Positions 1 through 5,262 of a stretch of DNA of 5,262 bases are shown here, piece by piece; positions within the stretch are counted from its first letter, which is position 1; every line of letters begins with the position of its first letter. The notes beneath the pieces were generated by a model, which made no database searches, was not told where the DNA came from, and saw nothing but the letters and a program-made list of their open reading frames with translations. The stretch comes from an uncultured Methylococcaceae bacterium (lineage in GTDB: Bacteria > Pseudomonadota > Gammaproteobacteria > Methylococcales > Methylomonadaceae). The position numbers and the translations under genes are program-made. The stretch spans positions 1 through 5,262 of the forward strand of contig CAJVYO010000130.1 of the NCBI GenBank assembly GCA_913009515.1. The letters are read 5' to 3'.

Positions 1-371
1 TGAAAATTGCCCAGCGTTTAAATGATCAGCGTCCTAAGGATTTATTACCGTTAAATATTTGCATACAGATTAATATCAGCAATGAAGCCAGTAAATCCGG
101 ATTTTTACTCGCTGAATTAGCCGCGGTGGTTGAAAAAATACAGCAATTACCGAATCTTTGTTTACGCGGGGTGATGGCGATTCCAAAATTTACCGCAGAT
201 TATGAGCAGCAACGCGTACCTTATCGATTATTAAAACAAGCCGTTATCGATTTAGAACAGCCTAGTTTAAAGACATTTTCATTTGGGATGAGTGGTGATA
301 TTCAAGCCGCTATTGCAGAAGGTTCGACTATTGTCAGGGTAGGAACGGGTATTTTTGGCCAGCGAGATTAA
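1..371 (+). CDS. yggS: YggS/PLPBP family pyridoxal 5'-phosphate-binding protein, C-terminal half (5' partial)
   Basis: This is the C-terminal 122 residues of a YggS (PROSC/PLPBP) protein, a cytosolic fold-type III PLP-binding protein that helps vitamin B6 and amino-acid/keto-acid homeostasis without a known catalytic reaction. The reading frame is open from base 3 (bases 1-2 end a split codon) to the TAA at 369-371. An ATG-type start at 126 is only an internal codon, because clear family sequence precedes it. Recognisable segments, numbered from the first whole codon, are QINISNEASKSG (about 22-33), LRGVMAIP (54-61), FGMSGD (94-99) and VRVGTGIFG (111-119). The last two form the PLP phosphate-binding end of the barrel. 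The N-terminal half with the Schiff-base lysine lies outside the window; E. coli YggS is about 234 residues, so roughly half is seen. It converges on the secretion cluster, overlapping the DUF2927 gene by 4 bases. The identification is firm from sequence pattern; the role is family knowledge. Confidence 0.95.
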   Translation, partial: KIAQRLNDQRPKDLLPLNICIQINISNEASKSGFLLAELAAVVEKIQQLPNLCLRGVMAIPKFTADYEQQRVPYRLLKQAVIDLEQPSLKTFSFGMSGDIQAAIAEGSTIVRVGTGIFGQRD

Positions 372-1165
372 AATAAAGCATATAAGCCGCCTTTAATGAC
401 TGCTTGTGTCGCCTTGTCAATTAAGCCCTGTTGTCTAAAAGAGTGAATAATTTTTTTTAGAATAGGTTTTACCTGTTGTTTAGACATGCCTGATTTTAAA
501 GTCGGGTGATACAGCATTTTTAATAACACATAGTCTAAGCCGCTCAACAAATCATTATAGGATTTATCATTAAAAATAGATGGGAATACCTTATCTGAAT
601 CATTAGGTAAACCCATGATTTGGGTGATTTCTTCAACAATACAGGCCACTAATTTAGCATGAGCTCTCGCTCTATCAACAGGAATAATGATAATCGCTTT
701 ACGCATGCTACCATTTTTATAGGTGGTGATATTAGCTAAACAAACACTATGACGCACCAGTTGTTCACGTTTTTGGGCTGATTTTATTTTAAATTCATGT
801 TGTAAATCATGATTTAGAGAGGCTTCATTGGAAAAGATAATAAATAAGTTAGCCTTATTTTTATGGGGAGCGGCTTGAATTTTAACATCTGTTATCGCAG
901 CTAAATGCTGTAAATGCAGTAAAGTAAGCTGTTCATGTAGCTCCTTATCTAAGGAACGATGCATAAAGTAATAGTTGATAGGGCTATCCCAGCGTCTAAC
1001 GGTACTTTCTGCAGCTGAATATTCATTATTTAAAGCAACATCAATAAAGCTATCAATTAAATAATCTGTTTTAACCCAATGTGCTGGTTCTTCTGCGAAT
1101 ACGATATTGATACACACCATATTCAGCAAAAGAATTAAGAGAGCGTGAGCTAAACTACTCTTCAC
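368..1165 (-). CDS. Secreted DUF2927-type protein, last gene of the type I secretion cluster
   Basis: This 265-residue protein has a clear Sec signal peptide: a short basic start, a hydrophobic core (about 8-22) and a likely signal peptidase I cut after VFA (22-24). It is therefore periplasmic or exported. The body resembles the DUF2927 family by memory of its pattern: an N-terminal helix followed by a RRWDSPINYY segment (57-66), then CIVEEITQIMGLPNDSD (175-191), PSIFND (195-200), and a tail with LYHPTLKSGM (218-227). Cys142 and Cys175 are the only cysteines of the mature chain and could form a disulfide. The EEITQ helix sits where metzincin-like peptidases carry HExxH, but the zinc histidines are absent, so no catalytic activity is claimed. 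The start is GTG at 1163-1165; no alternative exists because an in-frame stop lies just upstream. It begins 11 bases inside the end of the tolC-like gene with only a weak purine-rich stretch upstream, suggesting translational coupling. Its position implies an envelope role linked to the secretion system. The function is unknown. Confidence 0.82.
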   Translation of the reverse strand: MKSSLAHALLILLLNMVCINIVFAEEPAHWVKTDYLIDSFIDVALNNEYSAAESTVRRWDSPINYYFMHRSLDKELHEQLTLLHLQHLAAITDVKIQAAPHKNKANLFIIFSNEASLNHDLQHEFKIKSAQKREQLVRHSVCLANITTYKNGSMRKAIIIIPVDRARAHAKLVACIVEEITQIMGLPNDSDKVFPSIFNDKSYNDLLSGLDYVLLKMLYHPTLKSGMSKQQVKPILKKIIHSFRQQGLIDKATQAVIKGGLYALF

Positions 1166-2972
1166 TACATTCTTGTTCTTTATTTATATAACGTGAAAAA
1201 TCACGTTCAAATAGCTCGATTTCTTCTTCAAGTAGATTTACTTTAAGGGCACTGATATTTCTAATTTTATATTGTGCCGTTACCTCTAATGCTTGCGTGG
1301 TTAATTTTGAAAACGTTTCTTTTGCAGCAATCGCATTTTCTTCACTACTAAACACCCCTAATGAAATTTGCCATTGAAAATCACCTTCTTTAAACAGCCA
1401 TATATCTTTAAATTTTTGTTTACGTAATAATTTTTCAACTTTATTTGCACTGCGTAATGATTCATTGGCAGCGGTTAAGACTAAATAATTATCAACATAA
1501 TATTCAGTTTGATCAGCAAAATCGAGCTGATAATAATTTTTCTCAGCGATGGCTTGCATGGCTATTTTCTGTTGAGCTGCAACTTCTTCATTATCATGTT
1601 TAAATAATGGGTAACACTGAGTAACAGTATTTTTAATGGCATAGGTTTGATTATCTGAGCTAGCAAGGAGTTCAGGGTTTTTATCATCGGGTGTTTTTGA
1701 TGTTAACTGAGCAATGGTTAAGGCTTCAGTAGGCAATGTAGCACCAATATATTGATTCAGACTACCTTGGCTACTTAAAATACGATATTGGGCGTAGAGT
1801 GTGTCATATTTTGCATTGGTATAAGCACTTTTAGTGGTAAACATTTCATTTGCTGAATCTAATAAATCTAATAGTGTCCGCTGGCCAATATTAAATTGTT
1901 TTTTATAGGCGGTATTACTAATAATGCTAGAGTCTTTATGACGCTCAAAGAAATTCATTTGACGTTGCAAGGTTTGATAAGCAACCCACGATAAACGCAT
2001 ACTTTCAATAACTTGTCGATAAGTCGAATCTCTAATTTCTTTGGCTTGATTAATCTGTGCTGAGGTTTGTTGGCGTCGAGCTAAATCTTTGCCGCCATTG
2101 TAAAGATTGTAATTCATTCTTAGCATTGCATAGGCATCATCATTGATATTGGTATGTGATACGCCTACTTCTACATCGATACGTGGCATATAAGCGGCTT
2201 TAGCCGTTTGATGTTGCTCAAATGCAGATTCAATATCGGCATTGGCAGATTTGAGGGTGGGATGATTATCAAGTGCCGTTTTAAGAGCCGCTTTTAATGA
2301 CTTGGGTAACGCATCAGTAGGATAAGGCGGTGTTGATAGCTTAATCGGTAAGGTTCCGACGAGACTTAAGAAATTAGTTTGTGCATCTTTTAGGTTGCCG
2401 ACTTCAGATAGGGTGTTTTTTTCTGCTAAAGCGAGTCGTCCACTGGATTGAGCGGCTTCGGCTTTTTTTCCAATTCCCCGACTAGCACGCAATTGTATTT
2501 GATCATCAGTCCGTTTATGTTCCAGTAAATTATCTTTAGCCAATGCTAATAACGCTTGAGAGCGTAAGACATTAATATATGCTTCGGTGACATTAAGGGC
2601 AATAATTTCAGTTTGTCTAAAAACAGTATAGGCCTTTGCATCGGCTCGTTTACGATGACGTTCGGTTTCATGATAGGTTGTCATTCCATCAAAAATCATT
2701 TGTTTTAATGCGATTGATGCTTCTTCACTATGGCTAGCATTGTCTTTAATTTGGCTATTCCAACCTACCCCTATTGCCATATCAACGGTAGGTAAATAAC
2801 CGGCTTTAGCTTGGTCTATTTCATGAGTAATGGCAGTTTGTTCTGAGCGTAGTGATTGAATACTGGGGTTTTCATGAATAGCTTGCTGAATAGCTTCAGG
2901 TAATGTTTGAGCATGACTTAAACAAGAGATAGATAATAAGCTACTTAGGCTTATAATTTTTTTTATGTCCAT
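1155..2972 (-). CDS. TolC-family outer-membrane channel of a type I secretion system, with C-terminal SPOR-like domain
   Basis: This 605-residue protein is the outer-membrane exit duct of the system. A signal peptide (1-21, cut after SHA) is followed by a TolC/OEP region, about 23-410. Its two homologous halves are visible: TLPEAIQQAIHENPSIQSL (23-41) is echoed by SLKAALKTALDNHPTLKSA (225-243), each followed by a helix and a membrane strand (AGYLPTVDMAIGVG; AAYMPRIDVEVGVS). The region ends with the typical NIGQRTLLDLLDSANE (361-376) and a final helix up to LNQYIG. TolC-type proteins usually stop near here. This one continues about 195 residues: a polar linker (about 411-485), then a probable SPOR domain (about 490-573) with YYVDNYLVLTAANESL, a WLFKEGD turn and ISLGVFSSEENAIAAKE. 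The ATG start has a CGGAA Shine-Dalgarno-like core 10 bases upstream. The gene follows the regulator by 26 bases and overlaps the DUF2927 gene by 11. It is similar in role to LapE/AggA. The channel call is firm; the SPOR call is by pattern. Confidence 0.92.
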   Translation of the reverse strand: MDIKKIISLSSLLSISCLSHAQTLPEAIQQAIHENPSIQSLRSEQTAITHEIDQAKAGYLPTVDMAIGVGWNSQIKDNASHSEEASIALKQMIFDGMTTYHETERHRKRADAKAYTVFRQTEIIALNVTEAYINVLRSQALLALAKDNLLEHKRTDDQIQLRASRGIGKKAEAAQSSGRLALAEKNTLSEVGNLKDAQTNFLSLVGTLPIKLSTPPYPTDALPKSLKAALKTALDNHPTLKSANADIESAFEQHQTAKAAYMPRIDVEVGVSHTNINDDAYAMLRMNYNLYNGGKDLARRQQTSAQINQAKEIRDSTYRQVIESMRLSWVAYQTLQRQMNFFERHKDSSIISNTAYKKQFNIGQRTLLDLLDSANEMFTTKSAYTNAKYDTLYAQYRILSSQGSLNQYIGATLPTEALTIAQLTSKTPDDKNPELLASSDNQTYAIKNTVTQCYPLFKHDNEEVAAQQKIAMQAIAEKNYYQLDFADQTEYYVDNYLVLTAANESLRSANKVEKLLRKQKFKDIWLFKEGDFQWQISLGVFSSEENAIAAKETFSKLTTQALEVTAQYKIRNISALKVNLLEEEIELFERDFSRYINKEQECSEE

Positions 2973-2982
2973 AATATTGCGA

Positions 2983-2987
2983 TTCCG
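2983..2987 (-). promoter_or_regulatory. Probable ribosome-binding site of the TolC-type gene
   Basis: On the minus strand this reads CGGAA, with a 10-base spacer to the ATG at 2970-2972. The 26-base spacer between the regulator and this gene (2973-2998) is the longest non-coding gap in the cluster. It also contains the short palindrome TGTACA (2991-2996). No convincing promoter hexamers fit in it. Confidence 0.4.
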
Positions 2988-2998
2988 TAGTGTACAAG

Positions 2999-3613
2999 TT
3001 AGTGAGGTTGATTTAAAAGTAATGCTAAATGTAAACGATCAGAAACCTCTAGTTTCTTAAAGATAGAGCTTAAATGTGCTTTAACTGTGCGTTCTGAAAT
3101 AGATAGTTTTGCAGCAATAGTTTTATTGTTTTCACCCAGTTGTATAAAATTTGCGACATCACATTCTCGTTTAGATAAGGTGCTTATTAAATTTAAGTCT
3201 GCTGGAGTAGTTAGCGGGATATCGGGTGTTATTTCAACTAATCGACTAATAACAGTAGCAATTAAGTGGCGTTTCATCCACATATCGCCTTTTAATATTT
3301 GTTGAACAGCAAGTAATAGTATCGCTGGAGTATCTTTATGCTCGCAATAGCCTGCTGCTCCCTGAACTAGAAAGTCAATTTGTTGTTTTTCTGAACATTG
3401 ATGCCCTATTATTAAACTACGAGTAGCACTGCGTTTAAGTAGTGCACATATATTAGAGTTTTGAGTAATTTTTTCAACCTCAATAATAATAAGTTTAGCA
3501 GATATTTCAGTGGGTAAACTATCAACACGTTTTATTTTATAATGAGGGCTTAATAGCGATAACCATGTATTAACATAGGTTTCATTATCTGAAAATATTA
3601 AAATAGGACACAT
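2999..3613 (-). CDS. LuxR/FixJ/CsgD-type transcriptional regulator with degenerate receiver domain
   Basis: This 204-residue cytoplasmic protein probably regulates the surrounding secretion and adhesin genes. The N-terminal part (1-120) has a receiver-like fold pattern. It starts with PILIFSDNE (3-11), which keeps one acidic residue, D9. The strand LIII (41-44) is followed by E45 where the phospho-acceptor Asp normally stands. The switch Thr/Ser position after LIIG (67-70) is not conserved. GAAGYCEHKDT (85-95) keeps the conserved Lys at K93. WMKR (112-115) follows the last receiver helix. The C-terminal LuxR helix-turn-helix is intact: LSKRECDVANFIQLGENNKT (146-165), then IAAKLSISERTVKAHLSSIF (166-185) as the recognition region, then KKLEVSDR (186-193). 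No histidine kinase is seen nearby. It lies 2 bases after the hlyD-type gene with an AAGAGAG ribosome-binding site 8 bases before the ATG, so it is expressed with the transporter. A standard phosphorylated NarL-type regulator is the alternative, but the missing Asp argues against it. Confidence 0.9.
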   Translation of the reverse strand: MCPILIFSDNETYVNTWLSLLSPHYKIKRVDSLPTEISAKLIIIEVEKITQNSNICALLKRSATRSLIIGHQCSEKQQIDFLVQGAAGYCEHKDTPAILLLAVQQILKGDMWMKRHLIATVISRLVEITPDIPLTTPADLNLISTLSKRECDVANFIQLGENNKTIAAKLSISERTVKAHLSSIFKKLEVSDRLHLALLLNQPH

Positions 3614-3615
3614 AT

Positions 3616-4950
3616 TTAACGCTCTCTTAATGCTCTACCTTGGGCTTTAAGAATAGGTTTAAGTAGATAATCTAATACTGATTTTTTACCGGTTAAAATA
3701 TCAACATCAGCGATCATACCCGCAATAATATTGAGTTTTGCACCATTCTTTTCTAAATAATTTTTATCTGTTCTTAGTCGAATTAAATAATAACTTTCGC
3801 CATCTTCTTCATTGATAATCGTATCAGGGCTAATATGTTCTAATTTTGCTTCAAGTCCACCATAAATTGAAAAATCATAAGCAGTAAATTTAATCATTGC
3901 GACTTGACCGGGGTGTAAAAATGCAATATCTGCCGGTCTAATTTCAGCTTGAATCAGTAACTGATCATCTAAAGGGACAATTTCAATTAAATCCATGCCG
4001 GGTTGTATTACACCGCCAATAGTGGTTATTTTGAGTTGTTTAATGGTGCCTTTAACCGTTGAGATGACTTGGGTTCTTGATACCCGATCATCTAAGGCTA
4101 ATGATGATTCACTACTGCGTTCTAATTCAGCTTTAGCTAAATTTAATTCTTCCAGTGCTTCAGTATGAAAACGAATTTCCAGTTCTGATAATTTACTCTT
4201 TGCTTCTTCAATGGTTGATTTTAGACGAGGAATAGTTGAACGAGCAGAATCACGTGAACTTCGTGCTTCATGTGCTGCACGTTTTAGGCGTATTATTTCT
4301 ACTTTAGAGATGACACCTTCAGCTTCTAAAGGAATATTCATATCAAGCTCTTCTTTTGCTAACGAATAGCCTTTTGAAAATTGTTTTACATTTAACCGTG
4401 CTTCCGTTAATTCTTGTCGCTTTTGACGAATTTGTGAGTTTAAAATACGTTGATTGGCTTTTAATTCATTTTGTCGAGATTTAAGTAATTTACGAGCATC
4501 GTCCGCAATAGCAGGGTGATTTTTTAGTATTTCAGCGGAAAGTTTGAGTGGTTTTTTATTCACTTCTGCGGTTAAACGTGCGGTAGTGGCAATTAATTCA
4601 AAATGTTTAAGTTTGGCTTCATTGGCTGAAGAAGCAAAGCGTACTGCATCTAATTTAAGTAAAACTTGCCCTTTTTCAACCAGCTCACCCTCTTCAACAA
4701 GAATTTCAGACAGAATTCCGCCCTCTAAGTTTTGTAAAACTTGAATATGACTGGAGGGAATAATTTTTCCTGAGCCTCGCGTCACTTCATCAAGTTTGGC
4801 AAAATTTGCCCAAATCAGAGCAATAATAAAAAAACTAAAGGTGAGCCATAAAATAATATGACTTCGTGTGGCAGCACCATATAGATTAGCTGAATTGACA
4901 TCGCTAAGATAGGCTTGATCTTCTGAGTGATTGTTGGATTTATTAAACAT
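3616..4950 (-). CDS. HlyD/LapC-type membrane fusion protein of a type I secretion system
   Basis: This 444-residue inner-membrane periplasmic adaptor links the ABC transporter to the TolC channel. It has a short cytoplasmic tail (1-30) and one transmembrane helix (about 31-50). The first half of a lipoyl/biotinyl-like domain follows (68-101, with NLEGGILSEILVEEGE), then a long charged coiled-coil hairpin (about 106-288). The second half-lipoyl strand set comes next (about 290-326, with GTIKQLKITTIGGVIQPGMD). A beta-barrel domain (about 330-420, with IRPADIAFLHPGQ) leads to the diagnostic family C-terminus GMIADVDILTGKKSVLDYLL (411-430) and KPILKAQGRALRER. Length is typical of the family. The TTIGGVIQPGMDLIEIVPLDD stretch is strongly reminiscent of the LapC/AprE branch used for large RTX adhesins and proteases. 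The gene starts 4 bases after the ABC gene stops and its AAGGTGA ribosome-binding site is inside the ABC tail. No truncation is visible. Identification to family is very secure; the adhesin substrate is inferred. Confidence 0.97.
   Translation of the reverse strand: MFNKSNNHSEDQAYLSDVNSANLYGAATRSHIILWLTFSFFIIALIWANFAKLDEVTRGSGKIIPSSHIQVLQNLEGGILSEILVEEGELVEKGQVLLKLDAVRFASSANEAKLKHFELIATTARLTAEVNKKPLKLSAEILKNHPAIADDARKLLKSRQNELKANQRILNSQIRQKRQELTEARLNVKQFSKGYSLAKEELDMNIPLEAEGVISKVEIIRLKRAAHEARSSRDSARSTIPRLKSTIEEAKSKLSELEIRFHTEALEELNLAKAELERSSESSLALDDRVSRTQVISTVKGTIKQLKITTIGGVIQPGMDLIEIVPLDDQLLIQAEIRPADIAFLHPGQVAMIKFTAYDFSIYGGLEAKLEHISPDTIINEEDGESYYLIRLRTDKNYLEKNGAKLNIIAGMIADVDILTGKKSVLDYLLKPILKAQGRALRER
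3622..3628 (-). promoter_or_regulatory. Ribosome-binding site of the LuxR-type regulator gene
   Basis: On the minus strand this reads AAGAGAG, 8 bases before the ATG at 3611-3613. It lies inside the final codons of the HlyD-type gene, whose stop is only 2 bases upstream of that ATG. It supports the start and polycistronic expression. Confidence 0.5.
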
Positions 4951-4954
4951 AATA

Positions 4955-5262
4955 TTAATTTGTCACCTTGATTTGTCCTTGTTTTAACGCAGCTAAAACC
5001 GTTGCTTTCGGACCATCAGCAACAATTTTTCCATGATCCATGACAATGAGTCGGTCAACCATGGTTAATAATGAGGCTCGATGGGTGACTAAAATTAAGG
5101 TTTGGGAATCAAGTTGCTCTAAAAACTTTTGTTTAAAGGCTTCTTCAGTACTGTTATCCATTGAATTGCTAGGTTCATCCATGATAAAAATAGGTGGTGA
5201 TAATAATAAGGCGCGTGAGACGGCAACACTTTGTCGTTGCCCACCTGATAAAGCCGAACCCC
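4955..5262 (-). CDS. Type I secretion ABC transporter (LapB-like), C-terminal end of the ATPase domain (5' partial)
   Basis: This is the last 102 or so residues of an ABC exporter subunit that energises substrate export; the rest lies beyond the right edge. The open frame runs to base 5262, so the ATG at 5180-5182 is internal: it is the Met just before the Walker B acidic pair. In order, the signature motif is LSGGQRQ (LSGGQ at 5237-5251) followed by SVAVSRALL. Walker B is IFIMDE (5174-5191), with the catalytic Glu present. The D-loop is SMD. The switch His is in LVTHRAS (His codon 5081-5083). All visible catalytic residues are intact. The tail VDRLIVMDHGKIVADGP, then a VLAALKQGQIKV ending, is characteristic of LapB-type type I secretion ATPases. 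Walker A, the membrane domain and any N-terminal C39-like domain cannot be seen. The stop is 4 bases before the HlyD-type start, consistent with a shared transcript. Confidence 0.95.
   Translation of the reverse strand, partial: GSALSGGQRQSVAVSRALLLSPPIFIMDEPSNSMDNSTEEAFKQKFLEQLDSQTLILVTHRASLLTMVDRLIVMDHGKIVADGPKATVLAALKQGQIKVTN
4963..4969 (-). promoter_or_regulatory. Ribosome-binding site of the HlyD/LapC-type gene
   Basis: On the minus strand this reads AAGGTGA, a strong Shine-Dalgarno match. It is located within the last codons of the ABC transporter gene and 12 bases before the ATG at 4948-4950. The spacing is somewhat long. It supports the chosen start and couples translation of the adaptor to that of the transporter. 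Confidence 0.6.

Larger units (their letters stand above)
368..5262 (-). other. Type I secretion operon (ABC ATPase - HlyD - LuxR regulator - TolC/SPOR - DUF2927), 5' end outside window
   Basis: Five consecutive minus-strand genes are separated by +4, +2, +26 and -11 bases. Ribosome-binding sites of downstream genes lie inside upstream genes, and no GC-rich hairpin with a T-run is seen between them. This arrangement indicates one transcript starting to the right of the window. Three genes are the complete tripartite set of a type I secretion system (the ABC part truncated by the edge), and the other two are a regulator and a secreted protein. The LapB/LapC-like ABC and HlyD features suggest a large RTX-type surface adhesin as cargo. 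That cargo gene, and LapG/LapD-type control genes, are not in the window. Confidence 0.8.

Noticed and set aside
126..371. Base 126 as the true start of a small + strand gene
   Set aside because: YggS family sequence (including the SKSG segment) continues in frame upstream to the window edge, so this is an internal codon of a truncated larger gene.
434..461. Inverted repeat TCTAAAA/TTTTAGA with a nearby T-run as a terminator for yggS
   Set aside because: The stem is only A/T-rich with a 14-base loop, lies inside the DUF2927 coding sequence, and is too weak to support as an intrinsic terminator.
368..1165. DUF2927-type protein as a LapG cysteine protease
   Set aside because: I do not see the transglutaminase-like Cys-His-Asp arrangement of LapG. 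The two mature-chain cysteines sit in contexts unlike its active site.
2920..2924. Cys17 of the TolC-type protein as a lipoprotein acylation site
   Set aside because: The residues before it (SIS) do not fit a lipobox with Leu at -3, while a normal signal peptidase I site (SHA) follows directly. Some TolC-family proteins are lipoproteins, so this was considered.
2991..2996. TGTACA palindrome before the TolC-type gene as an operator
   Set aside because: A six-base palindrome is expected by chance at this scale, there is no second copy or adjacent promoter, and the LuxR-type binding site is unknown.
3087..3305. 72-residue + strand open frame
   Set aside because: It lies wholly antisense to the regulator gene's helix-turn-helix and receiver region. 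It shows no family resemblance and no good ribosome-binding site was noticed.
4544..4744. 66-residue + strand open frame
   Set aside because: It is antisense to the coiled-coil and lipoyl region of the HlyD-type gene. Its Ser/Thr-rich composition is typical of a reverse-strand shadow.
4955..5182. A 75-residue stand-alone gene starting at 5182
   Set aside because: The frame stays open to the edge and encodes the ABC signature motif and Walker B strand just upstream. The Met is part of Walker B.

Overview
The window is AT-rich, densely coding DNA with proteobacterial gene content. The best guess is a low-GC gammaproteobacterium, because the YggS fragment and the secretion proteins read most like gammaproteobacterial families. 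No RNA gene or mobile element gives a firmer taxonomic anchor. Nearly every base is coding and the largest gap between genes is 26 bases.

Layout. At the left edge (bases 1-371, + strand) is the C-terminal half of a YggS/PLPBP pyridoxal-phosphate-binding housekeeping protein. Everything else is one compact minus-strand gene cluster, read right to left. It runs: the C-terminal end of a LapB-type type I secretion ABC transporter ATPase (4955-5262, cut by the window edge); a complete HlyD/LapC-type membrane fusion protein (3616-4950); a small LuxR/FixJ/CsgD-type regulator (2999-3613); a TolC-family outer-membrane channel with an unusual SPOR-like C-terminal extension (1155-2972); and a secreted DUF2927-type protein (368-1165). 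Gene junctions are +4, +2, +26 and -11 bases, as expected for a single transcript whose promoter lies beyond the right edge. The last gene converges on yggS, and the two stop codons share the tetranucleotide TTAA.

How the genes work together. The ABC ATPase, HlyD adaptor and TolC channel are the three parts of a type I secretion system. The ABC tail and the HlyD C-terminus resemble the LapB/LapC branch, which exports giant RTX/Lap-type biofilm adhesins. No adhesin, LapG protease or LapD receptor is inside the window, so the substrate is inferred. Three parts are less ordinary and may belong together. The first is a regulator whose receiver has Glu at the expected phospho-Asp position and carries a WMKR sequence resembling the cyclic-di-GMP-binding motif of VpsT. 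The second is the TolC channel fused to a probable peptidoglycan-binding SPOR domain. The third is a translationally coupled periplasmic DUF2927 protein of unknown function. The working hypothesis is a biofilm-adhesin export operon with its own built-in regulator and two non-standard envelope components.
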